Assembly: GCA_016213595.1 (NCBI GenBank)
Contig: JACRAA010000291.1
Location: 1-17,505 of the forward strand
From: Actinomycetota bacterium
GTDB lineage: Bacteria > Actinomycetota > Actinomycetes > Propionibacteriales > Propionibacteriaceae
DNA length: 17,505 nucleotides
Direction: 5' to 3'
The position numbers were made by a program, and so were the translations under genes. Below the pieces are notes generated by a model. It was not told the origin of the DNA, made no database searches, and worked only from the letters and a program-made list of their open reading frames with translations. This document shows, in pieces, positions 7,614 to 14,889 of this stretch; positions within the stretch are counted from its first letter, which is position 1; the number at the start of each line of letters is the position of its first letter.

Positions 7614-9161
7614 TCAGACACTAGTCGCGTAGCCGGTGGCCCCGGGACGCGTCGCCTCCTGCGCGAGCTGCTCGGTCGTCGGCTCAGGGCGCTCCAGCAG
7701 CTCGCGCTCCGACTCCGGCCCATCCTCGTCGAGCACCCGCCCCAGCGCTCGGAGCTCTCGTCCGACGATCGGCGTCACCCGCGCCGCATCGTCCACCAGC
7801 TCCGGCGCGGCGATCTGCCGCACGGTCTCGTGGAGCTGGTGCACCTCGTCGAGCTCGTCCTGCGTCACCTGGAGGTCCCGGAACCGGCGAGCGGTCACGA
7901 GGACCCGGCCTTCGAGCGAGGCGACCGTCGAGTTGTACGCCTTGACCGTCGCACCCAGGCTGCGTCCGACCTTGTCGAAGTGGCCCCCCATCGTGGCGAG
8001 CCGGTCGTACAGGTCCCTGCCGAGATGCGTGATGTCCTTCGCGGACCGGGCGAGCGCCACCTGGCGCCAGCCGTACGCCACGGAGCGAAGCATCGCGATG
8101 AGCGTCGACGGCGTCGCGATGATGATGTTCTTGCCGGCCGCGTACTCGGTCAGGTCGGGCATCTGCTGCAGCGCCTCGGCGTACAGCGACTCGCTCGGGA
8201 TGAACAGCACGACGAACTCGGGCGTCGCCGCGTCGGCCTTCCAGTACTGCTTGGCGCTCAGTGCGTCGGCATGGGCCCGCACGTTCTTGGCGAACAGGCC
8301 CAGGTACCGCTCGCGCTCGGCCGGCTCCGACGCCTCCTGGGCGTCGAGGAACGCGAGGAGGGGGACCTTGGCATCCACGTAGACGAACTTGCCCTCAGCG
8401 AGCAGGACCTTCATGTCCGGCCGGATGACCCGCTCGTCGGTGGACGACGTCTCCTGCTGCAGGAAGTCGCAGTGCTCGACCATCCCCGCCAGCTCCACGA
8501 CCCGCTTGAGCTGGAGCTCGCCCCACTGCCCGCGCACCTGCGGCTTGCGCAGCGCGGTCGTCAGCGCGTTCGTCTCGCGTCGCACCTGGTCACCGGTCAG
8601 CTGTACGGCCCGGACCTGCTCGCGGAGCTCGGAGGCGATCGCGACGCGTTCCTTCTCCACCTCGGTCAGCCTGGCCTCGAACCGGTCCAGGCTCACCTTC
8701 ATCGGGGCCATGACCAGCTCGGTCGCCTTCAGCCGCTGCTCCGCCGAGGCCTCGGCCACCTTGGCCTGGCGGTCGAGCACCTCTGTGGACAGGACCTTGA
8801 ACTGGGCGAGCAGCGACTCCCGGTCGGCCGCGAGCTCCTCCGAGCGCTGCACCGCCGCGTCCCGCTGCGCCTCGGCTGCCGCGATGAGCGCCTGCAGCTC
8901 CGCCATGTCGGCCCGGATCGCCATCACGTCGCCACGCGCCTGCGCCACGTCGGCACGCCCGCGCTCGGTCTCCGTATGGCTCTGGGCCAGCTCGGCGCGT
9001 GCCGCCGCTGCCTCGGCACGTGCGGTGGCCGCCTCCGCCCGCAGGGACGTCTCCCGTTCCCCGACGAGCGCTGCAGCGCGGGACCGCAGCACGAGCCACG
9101 CGACGGCAGCGCCGAGCAGCAGGCCCACGAGGAGGGTGACGATGAGCGTGACGGCGTCCAT
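7614..9161 (-). CDS. rmuC: DNA recombination protein RmuC
   Basis: 515 residues from ATG 9161, supported by AGGAGAA about nine bases upstream. The open frame continues further upstream only as antisense to the aminopeptidase gene. Layout: an N-terminal transmembrane helix (about 5-26, VTLIVTLLVGLLLGAAVAWLV), a long Ala/Glu/Arg coiled coil (about 30-195), then the RmuC core with VRGQWGELQLKRVVELAGM, DFLQQ, RPDMKVLLAEGKFVYVDAKVPL, FIPSESLYAEAL and IATPSTLIAMLRSVAYGWRQ. The core belongs to the PD-(D/E)xK-like nuclease group, and the D-x-K element VDAKVP is visible. In E. coli RmuC limits inversions at short inverted repeats; the biochemical activity is not settled. It heads the minus-strand run and ends 4 bases before the ilvA ATG. 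Confidence 0.95.
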   Translation of the reverse strand: MDAVTLIVTLLVGLLLGAAVAWLVLRSRAAALVGERETSLRAEAATARAEAAAARAELAQSHTETERGRADVAQARGDVMAIRADMAELQALIAAAEAQRDAAVQRSEELAADRESLLAQFKVLSTEVLDRQAKVAEASAEQRLKATELVMAPMKVSLDRFEARLTEVEKERVAIASELREQVRAVQLTGDQVRRETNALTTALRKPQVRGQWGELQLKRVVELAGMVEHCDFLQQETSSTDERVIRPDMKVLLAEGKFVYVDAKVPLLAFLDAQEASEPAERERYLGLFAKNVRAHADALSAKQYWKADAATPEFVVLFIPSESLYAEALQQMPDLTEYAAGKNIIIATPSTLIAMLRSVAYGWRQVALARSAKDITHLGRDLYDRLATMGGHFDKVGRSLGATVKAYNSTVASLEGRVLVTARRFRDLQVTQDELDEVHQLHETVRQIAAPELVDDAARVTPIVGRELRALGRVLDEDGPESERELLERPEPTTEQLAQEATRPGATGYATSV

Positions 9162-9245
9162 AGCTGCGATTCTCCTGGCGCCCACTGACAGTTTCTTGGT
9201 GCGACACCCGGGAGGCGCAGAACCGTGATCGGCAGAATGGCCCCC

Positions 9246-10499
9246 ATGGCTTCCCACATCGAGGACCTCGCCGCGTTCGTGGCCGCCTCGCCCACGTCGT
9301 ACCACGCCGTCGCCCACATCACCTCCCGGCTCGAGGAGGGCCGGTACGTCTCCCTGCGCGAGACCGACCCATGGATGCCGGAGCCTCGCGCCTACGCGGT
9401 CCGGGACGGCGCGGTCATCGCCTGGCGGGTTCCCGACGGCTGGCGGCCGCAGGACGGCATCCGGATCGTCGGGTCCCACACCGACTCGCCGGCCCTCAAG
9501 CTCAAGCCCAACCCCGTCCTCTCCTCTGCGGGCTGGAGCCAGCTGGGCGTCGAGGTCTATGGAGGCCCGCTGCTGGGCACGTGGCTCGACCGGGAGCTCG
9601 GCCTCGCCGGCCGCATCGTCACCCGGGACGGGGAGGTACGCCTTCTCGCCACCGGGCCGATCCTGCGCGTCCCGCACCTGGCTCCCCACCTCGACCGCAC
9701 CCTCGCCGACCGCGTCCAGCTCGACCGGCAACGCCACCTCCAGCCGGTGTACGCCGTCGGGACCGCGCCCGACCCGTACGAGCTGCTCCTCGAGGCGGCC
9801 GGCGCGACCGGGAGCGAGCTCGCATCGTACGACGTGTTCTGCTACCCGACCGAGCCGAGCGCCGTCTTCGGAGTGCAGCATGAGTTCTTCGCTTCGTGGC
9901 GCCTCGACAACCTGTCGTCGGTCCACGCCTCGCTCACCGCGTTCCTCGACGAGGCGTCGGCGGGGGAGTCGCTGGCGGTGTTCGCCGCCTTCGACCACGA
10001 GGAGGTGGGCTCCTCGACGCGCTCAGGGGCCAGCGGACCGTTCCTCGCCGACGCGCTGCGGCGCATCACGGCGAGCCTGGGCCTGGACGACGCGACGCAC
10101 CTGCAGGCCCTCGCCGCCTCGAGCTGTGTGTCCGCCGATGCGGGGCATGCCGTGCACCCCAACTACGCCGAGCAGCATGACCCGGGAAACCGCCCGCTCC
10201 CGAACCGAGGGCCCCTGCTCAAGCTCAGCGCCCAGCAGAGGTACGCCTCGGACGCCACCGGGTCCGCCCTCTGGTACGCCGCCTGCCGGGCCGCCGGCGT
10301 ACCGACCCAGGAGTTCGTCTCGAACAACGCCGTACCGTGCGGCAGCACGATCGGGCCCCTCACTGCCACCCGCCTGGGCATCGTGACCGTCGACGTCGGC
10401 ATCCCCCTGTTGAGCATGCACTCCGCGCGGGAGCTCTGCGGCGTCGACGACCCCGGGCATCTCGCGGCGGCGCTCGTCGCGTACTGGGCGGCGGCGTGA
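9246..10499 (+). CDS. apeB: M18 family aminopeptidase
   Basis: 417 residues from ATG 9246. In-frame starts at GTG 9225 (GGGAGG about ten bases upstream) and ATG 9237 would add 7 or 3 residues; 9246 gives the MASHIEDLAAFVAASPTSYH start usual for the family. The di-metal M18 site is complete: His78 and Asp80 in GSHTDSPALKLKP, Asp221 in RLDNLSSVHA, Glu252-Glu253 in FDHEEVGS, and His392 in LLSMHSARE. HAVHPNY (301-307) belongs to the tetrahedral-oligomer family. The enzyme removes N-terminal residues (aspartyl aminopeptidase group) from peptides in the cytoplasm; exact specificity is not readable. It is divergent from rmuC, with 84 bases between the chosen starts, and converges on the DUF4442 gene. 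Confidence 0.93.
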   Translation: MASHIEDLAAFVAASPTSYHAVAHITSRLEEGRYVSLRETDPWMPEPRAYAVRDGAVIAWRVPDGWRPQDGIRIVGSHTDSPALKLKPNPVLSSAGWSQLGVEVYGGPLLGTWLDRELGLAGRIVTRDGEVRLLATGPILRVPHLAPHLDRTLADRVQLDRQRHLQPVYAVGTAPDPYELLLEAAGATGSELASYDVFCYPTEPSAVFGVQHEFFASWRLDNLSSVHASLTAFLDEASAGESLAVFAAFDHEEVGSSTRSGASGPFLADALRRITASLGLDDATHLQALAASSCVSADAGHAVHPNYAEQHDPGNRPLPNRGPLLKLSAQQRYASDATGSALWYAACRAAGVPTQEFVSNNAVPCGSTIGPLTATRLGIVTVDVGIPLLSMHSARELCGVDDPGHLAAALVAYWAAA

Positions 10500-10559
10500 C
10501 CGCAGCACCGTCGCGAGGTTCGACCGCCGATCCTGCGCGGTGAGCAGGAGAGCACCCGT

Positions 10560-11036
10560 TCAGCCCGAGCCCTTCCGGCGCTCGCTGACCCGGATGGTGA
10601 TGACACCCTCGACCGCGGTGACGCCGTCGCGCCGTACAGCCGTGACCCGGACGGGGACCTCGGCCTGCTCCCAGTCGGCCTCGGAGGTCTCCGCGACGCA
10701 GAGCAGGTCGGTCGTCGCCTTCGCCACGTACCGCACGGTCATCCCCACCGGGATCCACCGCTTGTCGGACGGGCAGGTCGCCTCCGCGAGGAGCCCCATC
10801 GCCGCCTCCAGCCCGTTCACGGCCGCGATCGCGTGGAGGGTACCGATGTGGTTCCGCACGCCCCACCGCAGTCGCACCTCCACCTCGGCACGGTGAGGCG
10901 CCATGGCGCGGACCTGAGGCCGTACGGTCCGGAAGTACGGCGCCTTGAGGGCGTACAGCACGGAGAACAGCCGGGGCCCGAGGGGTCGCCGGTACAGCCG
11001 TAGGTACAGGCCGTACGTCTCCGGCAGCCGCGTCAT
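10560..11036 (-). CDS. DUF4442 hotdog-fold protein (thioesterase-like)
   Basis: 158 residues from ATG 11036, without a strong ribosome-binding site. The central segment VRLRWGVRNHIGTLHAIAAVNGLEAAMG matches the hotdog helix region of DUF4442 and PaaI-like proteins (N-H-x-G-T-x-x-A). It is followed by strands PVGMTVRYVAKAT, EVPVRVTAV and GVTAVEGVITIRV. By fold it could hydrolyse acyl-CoA thioesters in the cytoplasm, but DUF4442 members are uncharacterised and no catalytic assignment is claimed. It is transcribed away from ychF: starts are 98 bases apart, so a divergent promoter region lies at 11037-11134. Confidence 0.82.
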   Translation of the reverse strand: MTRLPETYGLYLRLYRRPLGPRLFSVLYALKAPYFRTVRPQVRAMAPHRAEVEVRLRWGVRNHIGTLHAIAAVNGLEAAMGLLAEATCPSDKRWIPVGMTVRYVAKATTDLLCVAETSEADWEQAEVPVRVTAVRRDGVTAVEGVITIRVSERRKGSG

Positions 11037-11120
11037 CGCGCCACGCCGGTGACCCTGCGCCGCCTGCTCATCGGGCCTCCTCGTCCGGGTGGGCGTAAGC
11101 GTAGACGCCGCCAGGACCCG

Positions 11121-11126
11121 TAGGCT
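11121..11126 (+). promoter_or_regulatory. Probable -10 element of a leaderless ychF promoter
   Basis: TAGGCT (TAnnnT) ends eight bases before the GTG start at 11135, and no Shine-Dalgarno sequence precedes that start. This geometry, common in actinobacteria, puts transcription start at or next to the start codon. No good -35 is seen, so the call rests on the -10 and the absent ribosome-binding site. Confidence 0.45.
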
Positions 11127-11134
11127 TGCGGCTC

Positions 11135-12208
11135 GTGGCTCTCACTATCGGCATCGTCGGCATGCCCAACGCAGGCAAGTCGACGCTCTTCAACGCCCTG
11201 ACCAGGAACAACGTGCTCGCGGCGAACTACCCGTTCGCGACGATCGAGCCGAACACCGGGATCGTCGGCGTCCCCGACCCGCGGCTGACCGTCCTCGCGG
11301 AGCTCAGCAAGTCGGAGAAGATCGTGCCCGCCACGGTCACGTTCGTCGACATCGCCGGGATCGTGAAGGGCGCCAGCCAGGGGGAGGGGATGGGCAACGC
11401 CTTCCTCGCGAACATCCGCGAGGCCGACGCGATCTGCCAGGTGACGCGCGTCTTCAACGACCCCGACGTCACGCATGTCGACGGAAAAGTCGACCCGGGC
11501 AGCGACATCGAGACCATCACGACGGAGCTGGTCCTCGCCGACCTGCAGACGCTCGAGAGGGCGCTGCCGCGCGTGGAGAAGGAGGCGCGGCTCCGCAAGG
11601 AGGCGCAGCCGAAGCTCGCGGCGATGCTCGAGGCGCAGAAGGTCCTCGACAGCGGTACGGGCGTGTTCCAGGCCGGACTCGACATGACGCTGCTCCGCGA
11701 CCTGTTCCTGCTCACGGCCAAGCCATACCTGTACGTGTTCAACATGGACGCCGGCGAGCTGGCGGACGACTCGCTGAAGGCGAGGCTGAGCGACCTGGTA
11801 GCACCGGCCGAGGCCGTCTTCCTGGACGCCAAGCTCGAGGCGGACCTCGTCGACCTCGAACCGGACGAGGCCGCGGAGTTCCTGGCGGACGCGGGGATCG
11901 CGGAGCCCGGCCTGGACGTGCTGGCCCGGGTCGGCTTCGAGACCCTCGGTCTGCAGAGCTACCTCACGACGGGTCCGAAGGAGTCCCGGGCGTGGACGAT
12001 CCGTCGCGGGGCCACGGCCCCGGAGGCGGCTGGTGTGATCCACACGGACTTCCAGAAGGGGTTCATCAAGGCCGAGGTCGTCTCGTACCACGACCTCGTC
12101 GCGCTCGGTTCCATCGCCGCCGCCCGCGCCGCCGGCAAGGCGCGCATCGAGGGCAAGGACTACGTCATGGCCGACGGCGACGTCGTGGAGTTCAGGTTCA
12201 ATGTCTAG
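11135..12208 (+). CDS. ychF: Redox-regulated ATPase YchF
   Basis: 357 residues from GTG 11135, giving the canonical M-A-L-T-I-G-I-V-G start; TTG 11126 is in frame but would add three unexpected residues. Obg-family NTPase: P-loop GMPNAGKST (9-17, with Ala where most relatives have Val), switch region ANYPFATIEPN, G3-like DIAGIVKGAS, and NMDAGE in place of the Ras NKxD, the known reason YchF/OLA1 prefers ATP over GTP. A helical coiled-coil arm covers about 130-200, and the C-terminal TGS domain (LTTGPKESRAW to DGDVVEFRFNV) contacts the ribosome. The protein is complete. However, its last codons are repeated at 15748-15771, implying that they came with inserted DNA. The stop TAG is at 12206-12208. 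Confidence 0.97.
   Translation: MALTIGIVGMPNAGKSTLFNALTRNNVLAANYPFATIEPNTGIVGVPDPRLTVLAELSKSEKIVPATVTFVDIAGIVKGASQGEGMGNAFLANIREADAICQVTRVFNDPDVTHVDGKVDPGSDIETITTELVLADLQTLERALPRVEKEARLRKEAQPKLAAMLEAQKVLDSGTGVFQAGLDMTLLRDLFLLTAKPYLYVFNMDAGELADDSLKARLSDLVAPAEAVFLDAKLEADLVDLEPDEAAEFLADAGIAEPGLDVLARVGFETLGLQSYLTTGPKESRAWTIRRGATAPEAAGVIHTDFQKGFIKAEVVSYHDLVALGSIAAARAAGKARIEGKDYVMADGDVVEFRFNV
12185..12208 (+). repeat. Left copy of ychF 3'-end repeat (putative attL)
   Basis: The 24 bases encoding VEFRFNV plus the TAG stop. They match 15748-15771 at 19 of 24 positions; TAGCC follows one base after both copies, so 24 of 30 positions match in all. The five mismatches in the 24-base core are two in an Arg codon (AGG/CGC), one in an Asn codon (AAT/AAC) and two in the stop (TAG/TGA), so the encoded peptide is unchanged. 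Confidence 0.75.
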
Positions 12209-12353
12209 CTAGCCCTGAGGACGCGAAACCGTAAGGGAAATGTCCATCTTCAGCGATCTGCGCGCAGAGCCGCGGGTACTCAGCTGCGTCGATGTACTTT
12301 CGCGCCTCCTTCCGGTCGTGGCGGCCGAGTCCGCCTCGGAACGGAGGGTTTAG
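12198..12353 (-). pseudogene. Possible decayed C-terminal gene remnant at the island's left end
   Basis: The minus strand is open from about 12353 down to TGA at 12198-12200 with no start codon of its own. It contains the protein-like stretch RKEARKYIDAAEYPRLCAQI, then AEDGHFPYGFASS. The 'aa-x-YPRL' helix followed by a short tail loosely recalls the C-terminus of TetR-family ligand domains, but I do not recognise it with certainty. An ATG at 12360 opens another frame (MTPKPSVPRRTR...) that stops after 26 codons. The best reading is a 3' fragment of a lost gene, or chance coding potential. Confidence 0.25.
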
Positions 12354-12386
12354 GTGTCATTACTGTCGTCTCCGGTGTGGGTGGGG

Positions 12387-13241
12387 TCAGCGGCCGAGGA
12401 AGTCGACTGCTCGCGGTGCGAAGTCGGTGTGGTACTGGAAGATGCCGCCGTGGCCGGAGTCCGGGTAGATGACGAGTTCGGAGCCGGCGATCCGCTTGTG
12501 GAGGTCGGTCGAGAGCATCGAGGGCACCATGCGGTCGTTGTCGCCGTTGGCGATGAGTGTGGGCATGGTGAACACCGACAGGTCGGAGGGAGCGGAACGG
12601 CCGTAGCGCTGGATCGCGCGAAGCTGGGTCTGGAACGCCTTCAGTCCGATGGGTGCGTCGCGGTCGGTTGTGCGTTCCTGTAGCCGTTTGATGAAGGCCT
12701 TGCCGGCGCGCTTGCCGACGGTGTCACGGTTGAAGAAGAGGAACTCCTTGGGGTCCGAACGTGTGAGGGTGGCGCGCAGCAGGTCGTAGTAGGTGGTGCG
12801 CATCACCTTGTCCATGTCTTTGCCGCCGCGGGGGCCGGTGCCGGTGAGCACGAGCCGGCGTACGAGGCCCGGATGGGCGACGATCAGGTCTTGGGCGATC
12901 ATCCCGCCCATCGAGAACGAGAACACGTCGATGGTGTCGAGGCCGAGCGCCGTGATGAAACGGTAGGCGGCCTCGGCGGCCTGCTCGATGGTGGGTGGAA
13001 CGGTACCCGAGGAGCCGCCGACGCCGGCGTTGTCGAAGGCGATGACGTGCCGGTTCTTCGCGATCGGGTCGATGATGCGCGGGTCCCAGTTGTCGAGAGT
13101 CGCCGCGAGGTGCACGAAGAACACCACGGGCACGCCGCCCTTGGGGCCGAGCTCGCGGTACGCGAAGGTGGTGCCGCCCGTGGTGAGGGTGCGGTTCGGG
13201 GCCAGTGCGTAGGAGGTGATGGCGGGCGTGTCGCTGTTCAT
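12387..13241 (-). CDS. Alpha/beta hydrolase
   Basis: 284 residues from ATG 13241, 11 bases after the SDR stop; no Shine-Dalgarno sequence is evident, so translational coupling is likely. Alpha/beta-hydrolase fold: strand VPVVFFVHLAATLDNWD, FDNAGVGGSS, nucleophile elbow SFSMGG (Ser110), acid in NGDNDRMVP (Asp234 or Asp236) and catalytic His264 in DSGHGG. Two departures from the norm: the elbow starts with Ser instead of Gly (S-F-S-M-G), and the oxyanion HG motif is HL (residues 44-45). The family includes esterases, haloperoxidase-like enzymes and C-C hydrolases; substrate is unknown. It is the last gene of the TetR-linked minus-strand cluster, so it probably acts on the same compound class as the two oxidoreductases. 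Confidence 0.88.
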   Translation of the reverse strand: MNSDTPAITSYALAPNRTLTTGGTTFAYRELGPKGGVPVVFFVHLAATLDNWDPRIIDPIAKNRHVIAFDNAGVGGSSGTVPPTIEQAAEAAYRFITALGLDTIDVFSFSMGGMIAQDLIVAHPGLVRRLVLTGTGPRGGKDMDKVMRTTYYDLLRATLTRSDPKEFLFFNRDTVGKRAGKAFIKRLQERTTDRDAPIGLKAFQTQLRAIQRYGRSAPSDLSVFTMPTLIANGDNDRMVPSMLSTDLHKRIAGSELVIYPDSGHGGIFQYHTDFAPRAVDFLGR

Positions 13242-13252
13242 GATGGATGCGC

Positions 13253-13735
13253 TCAGGCCTTCAGCTCGGGGTACAGGGCTTCGACGGGTGCGCTCAGGCC
13301 CGCCTTGATCGAGGCGGTGAGCTCGTCGGCGATGACCTCGTAGCCGCCGGCCTCGACGGTGTCGAAGACCTGGATCACGAGGTCGGCGGGGTTGAGTTTC
13401 GGCCCGTCAGCGTGGGCGGCCATGGCGGTGTCGACGTAGCCGACGTGCACGCCGACGACGTGCGTGCCCTTGGGGGTGAGCTCGAGGCGCAGCGAGTTCG
13501 TGGCCGACCAGAGGGCGGCTTTGGAGGCGCTGTAGGCGCCGCCGAAGGCGTACCAGCTGGCCACCGAGTGCATGTCGATCAGCACCGACTCCGGATGCGC
13601 CGTCAGCACCGGCGCGAAGGCCGTCGCTAAGTGAGGCTCGGTGATGTCCAGGGCGAGGGCCTCGGCCACGAACGCCGAGCCAATTCCGCCGTTGGCTCCC
13701 GTGACGAGCACGACGGCCCCGGTGAGTGTGGACAT
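13253..13735 (-). CDS. SDR family oxidoreductase with a large internal deletion
   Basis: 160 residues from ATG 13735, which has a strong AAGGAGAA site. The N-terminus is a normal SDR Rossmann start (LTGAVVLVTGANGGIG, residues 4-19), and the C-terminal half carries the catalytic Ser57 (DMHSVASW) and Y68-S-A-S-K72, then a normal tail to YPELKA. Between residue about 28 and about 36 the chain jumps from FVAEALA to TAFAPVL. An SDR normally has about 110-120 residues between the glycine motif and the catalytic Ser; here there are about 38. Missing are the second and third beta strands, the NAG motif and the helix with the catalytic Asn. The short joint LDITEPHLA may be a leftover of the lost middle (LDVTDP is common there). 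The frame is intact. It is probably inactive as an oxidoreductase, or acts only as a folded partner; 62 bases separate it from the MDR gene. Confidence 0.8.
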   Translation of the reverse strand: MSTLTGAVVLVTGANGGIGSAFVAEALALDITEPHLATAFAPVLTAHPESVLIDMHSVASWYAFGGAYSASKAALWSATNSLRLELTPKGTHVVGVHVGYVDTAMAAHADGPKLNPADLVIQVFDTVEAGGYEVIADELTASIKAGLSAPVEALYPELKA

Positions 13736-13797
13736 GACTTCTCCTTGATGTAGTTGGGGCTGGGATGGGTGAGAGGAACGGGCCGATCTGGAAGGCT

Positions 13798-14799
13798 TCA
13801 GCCGGCCATGGCGACCACAACCTTGCCGCGCACGCCACCACGCTCCATCGCGGTCAGCGCCACCGGCGTGTCGGCGAACGGGAACACGCGACCGATGACG
13901 GGATGCAGCGCCCCGGCCTCGACGAGCGCCGCGATCTCGGCGAGCTGCCGCCCGTCGGCCCTCATCCAAAGGAAGGAGTAGTCGACGCCGAGCCGCCGCG
14001 CCTGCCGCCGCACCTTGGCGCTCAGACCGCCGATAGCCAGCCGGAGGCCCGCGTTGAGACCGAGCGCGCTAGCGAATGCCGGGTCGGGCGGGCCGGCGAG
14101 ACCGATGGCGAGCCCGCCGGAACGCAGCACGCGCAGCGACTTCTCGAGGTTCTCACCACCGACACCGTCGATCACCACGTCGTAGCCCGAGAGCATGGTC
14201 TCGAAGTCCTGGGACCGGTAGTCGATTACTTCGTTGGCGCCGAGCTTGCGCAGCCATTCGGAGTTCGAGCCGCTCGCGGTCGTGGCGACGTAGGCACCGA
14301 GATGCTTCGCGAGCTGCACGGCGATCGACCCGAAGCCGCCCGCCCCGCCGTGGATAAGCACCTGGCTCCCCACCCCGACACCGGCGCGCTCCACGAGCGC
14401 CTGCCAGGCCGTGAGGGCGACGAGCGGCAGCGAAGCCGCCTCGACCATGCTCAGCGACTCCGGTTTGAGCGCCACGTCGCCCTCGGCGATCGCGACGCGC
14501 TCCGCGAACGTGCCGATGCGGAAGTCGGCGGGGCGGGCGAACACCTCGTCGCCCACAGCGAAGCCGGTGACGGCCGATCCAACAGCCTCGACCACTCCCG
14601 CTACGTCGTGCCCGAGGGTGAGCGGCAGCTCGTAGCGGAGCATCGCCTTGAACGCTCCCTGGAGCAGCTTGAGGTCCAGGTGGTTCACTCCAGCGGCGTG
14701 CACGCTCACCAGCACGTCGTGATCACCCACGACCGGCTCGGGGACGTGCGCTTCTCTGAGTTCGCCCTTGTACCGGTCGATCCTGAAGGCCCTCATCAT
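13798..14799 (-). CDS. Zinc-independent MDR, NADPH:quinone oxidoreductase-like
   Basis: 333 residues from ATG 14799 (or the adjacent ATG 14796), with GGGAGAAGAAAG upstream. Medium-chain dehydrogenase/reductase fold: GroES-like N-domain (VLVSVHAAGVNHLDLKLLQG, LPLTLGHDVAGVVEAVG, VGDEVFA), then a Rossmann domain with HGGAGGFGSIAVQLAKHLGA as the NADPH loop and YDVVIDGVGG. The zinc ligands of alcohol dehydrogenases are absent, as in quinone oxidoreductases and enoyl reductases. It reduces quinones, enones or similar electrophiles with NADPH in the cytoplasm. It is the first gene of the minus-strand cluster and is divergent from tetR across a 90-base intergenic region that carries a palindrome over its predicted -10, so TetR repression relieved by an electrophile or xenobiotic is the natural model. 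Confidence 0.9.
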   Translation of the reverse strand: MMRAFRIDRYKGELREAHVPEPVVGDHDVLVSVHAAGVNHLDLKLLQGAFKAMLRYELPLTLGHDVAGVVEAVGSAVTGFAVGDEVFARPADFRIGTFAERVAIAEGDVALKPESLSMVEAASLPLVALTAWQALVERAGVGVGSQVLIHGGAGGFGSIAVQLAKHLGAYVATTASGSNSEWLRKLGANEVIDYRSQDFETMLSGYDVVIDGVGGENLEKSLRVLRSGGLAIGLAGPPDPAFASALGLNAGLRLAIGGLSAKVRRQARRLGVDYSFLWMRADGRQLAEIAALVEAGALHPVIGRVFPFADTPVALTAMERGGVRGKVVVAMAG

Positions 14800-14821
14800 C
14801 GTCTTTCTTCTCCCTTTTTTA

Positions 14822-14833
14822 TGAGCGTACTCA
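14822..14833. promoter_or_regulatory. Probable TetR operator palindrome
   Basis: TGAGCGTACTCA has perfect 4-bp arms (TGAG/CTCA) around the centre CGTA. It covers the predicted -10 of the MDR gene. A second symmetric pair lies around it: TCACTT at 14831-14836 and AAGTGA at 14851-14856. Its position between tetR and the divergent target is the usual site of TetR-family autoregulation. Confidence 0.5.
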
Positions 14834-14852
14834 CTTCTGAGGATGATCGCAA
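14824..14852 (-). promoter_or_regulatory. Predicted promoter of the MDR-SDR-hydrolase cluster
   Basis: On the minus strand, TTGCGA (14847-14852) is followed after 17 bases by TACGCT (14824-14829), a reasonable sigma-70-type pair. It gives a short leader of about 20 bases before ATG 14799, with the GGGAGAA site inside it. The -10 sits inside the palindrome, so a bound repressor would block polymerase. Confidence 0.45.
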
Positions 14853-14880
14853 GTGACTCGCTCCGGAGAAGCAGTAGAGT
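14853..14880 (+). promoter_or_regulatory. Predicted tetR promoter
   Basis: GTGACT (14853-14858), a 16-base spacer, then TAGAGT (14875-14880) directly before GGAG and ATG 14890. The -35 is weak and the -10 fair. It lies beside the palindrome at 14822-14833 and includes the right arm of the TCACTT/AAGTGA pair, consistent with autoregulation. Confidence 0.35.
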
Positions 14881-14889
14881 GGAGCCCTG

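Noticed and set aside
9233..9238. CAGAAT as the -10 of a leaderless aminopeptidase transcript
   Set aside because: The distance to ATG 9246 is suitable, but there is no -35 and a GGGAGG site precedes an alternative GTG, so I could not decide.
9162..9998. Long N-terminal extension of rmuC antisense to the aminopeptidase gene
   Set aside because: The composition is Arg/Gly/Val-rich shadow translation. The M-D-A-V start at 9161 has a good ribosome-binding site and is directly followed by the expected transmembrane helix.
10519..10543. ACCGC/GCGGT inverted repeat between the aminopeptidase and DUF4442 genes
   Set aside because: The arms are short, the loop is about nine bases, and such matches are frequent in GC-rich spacers.
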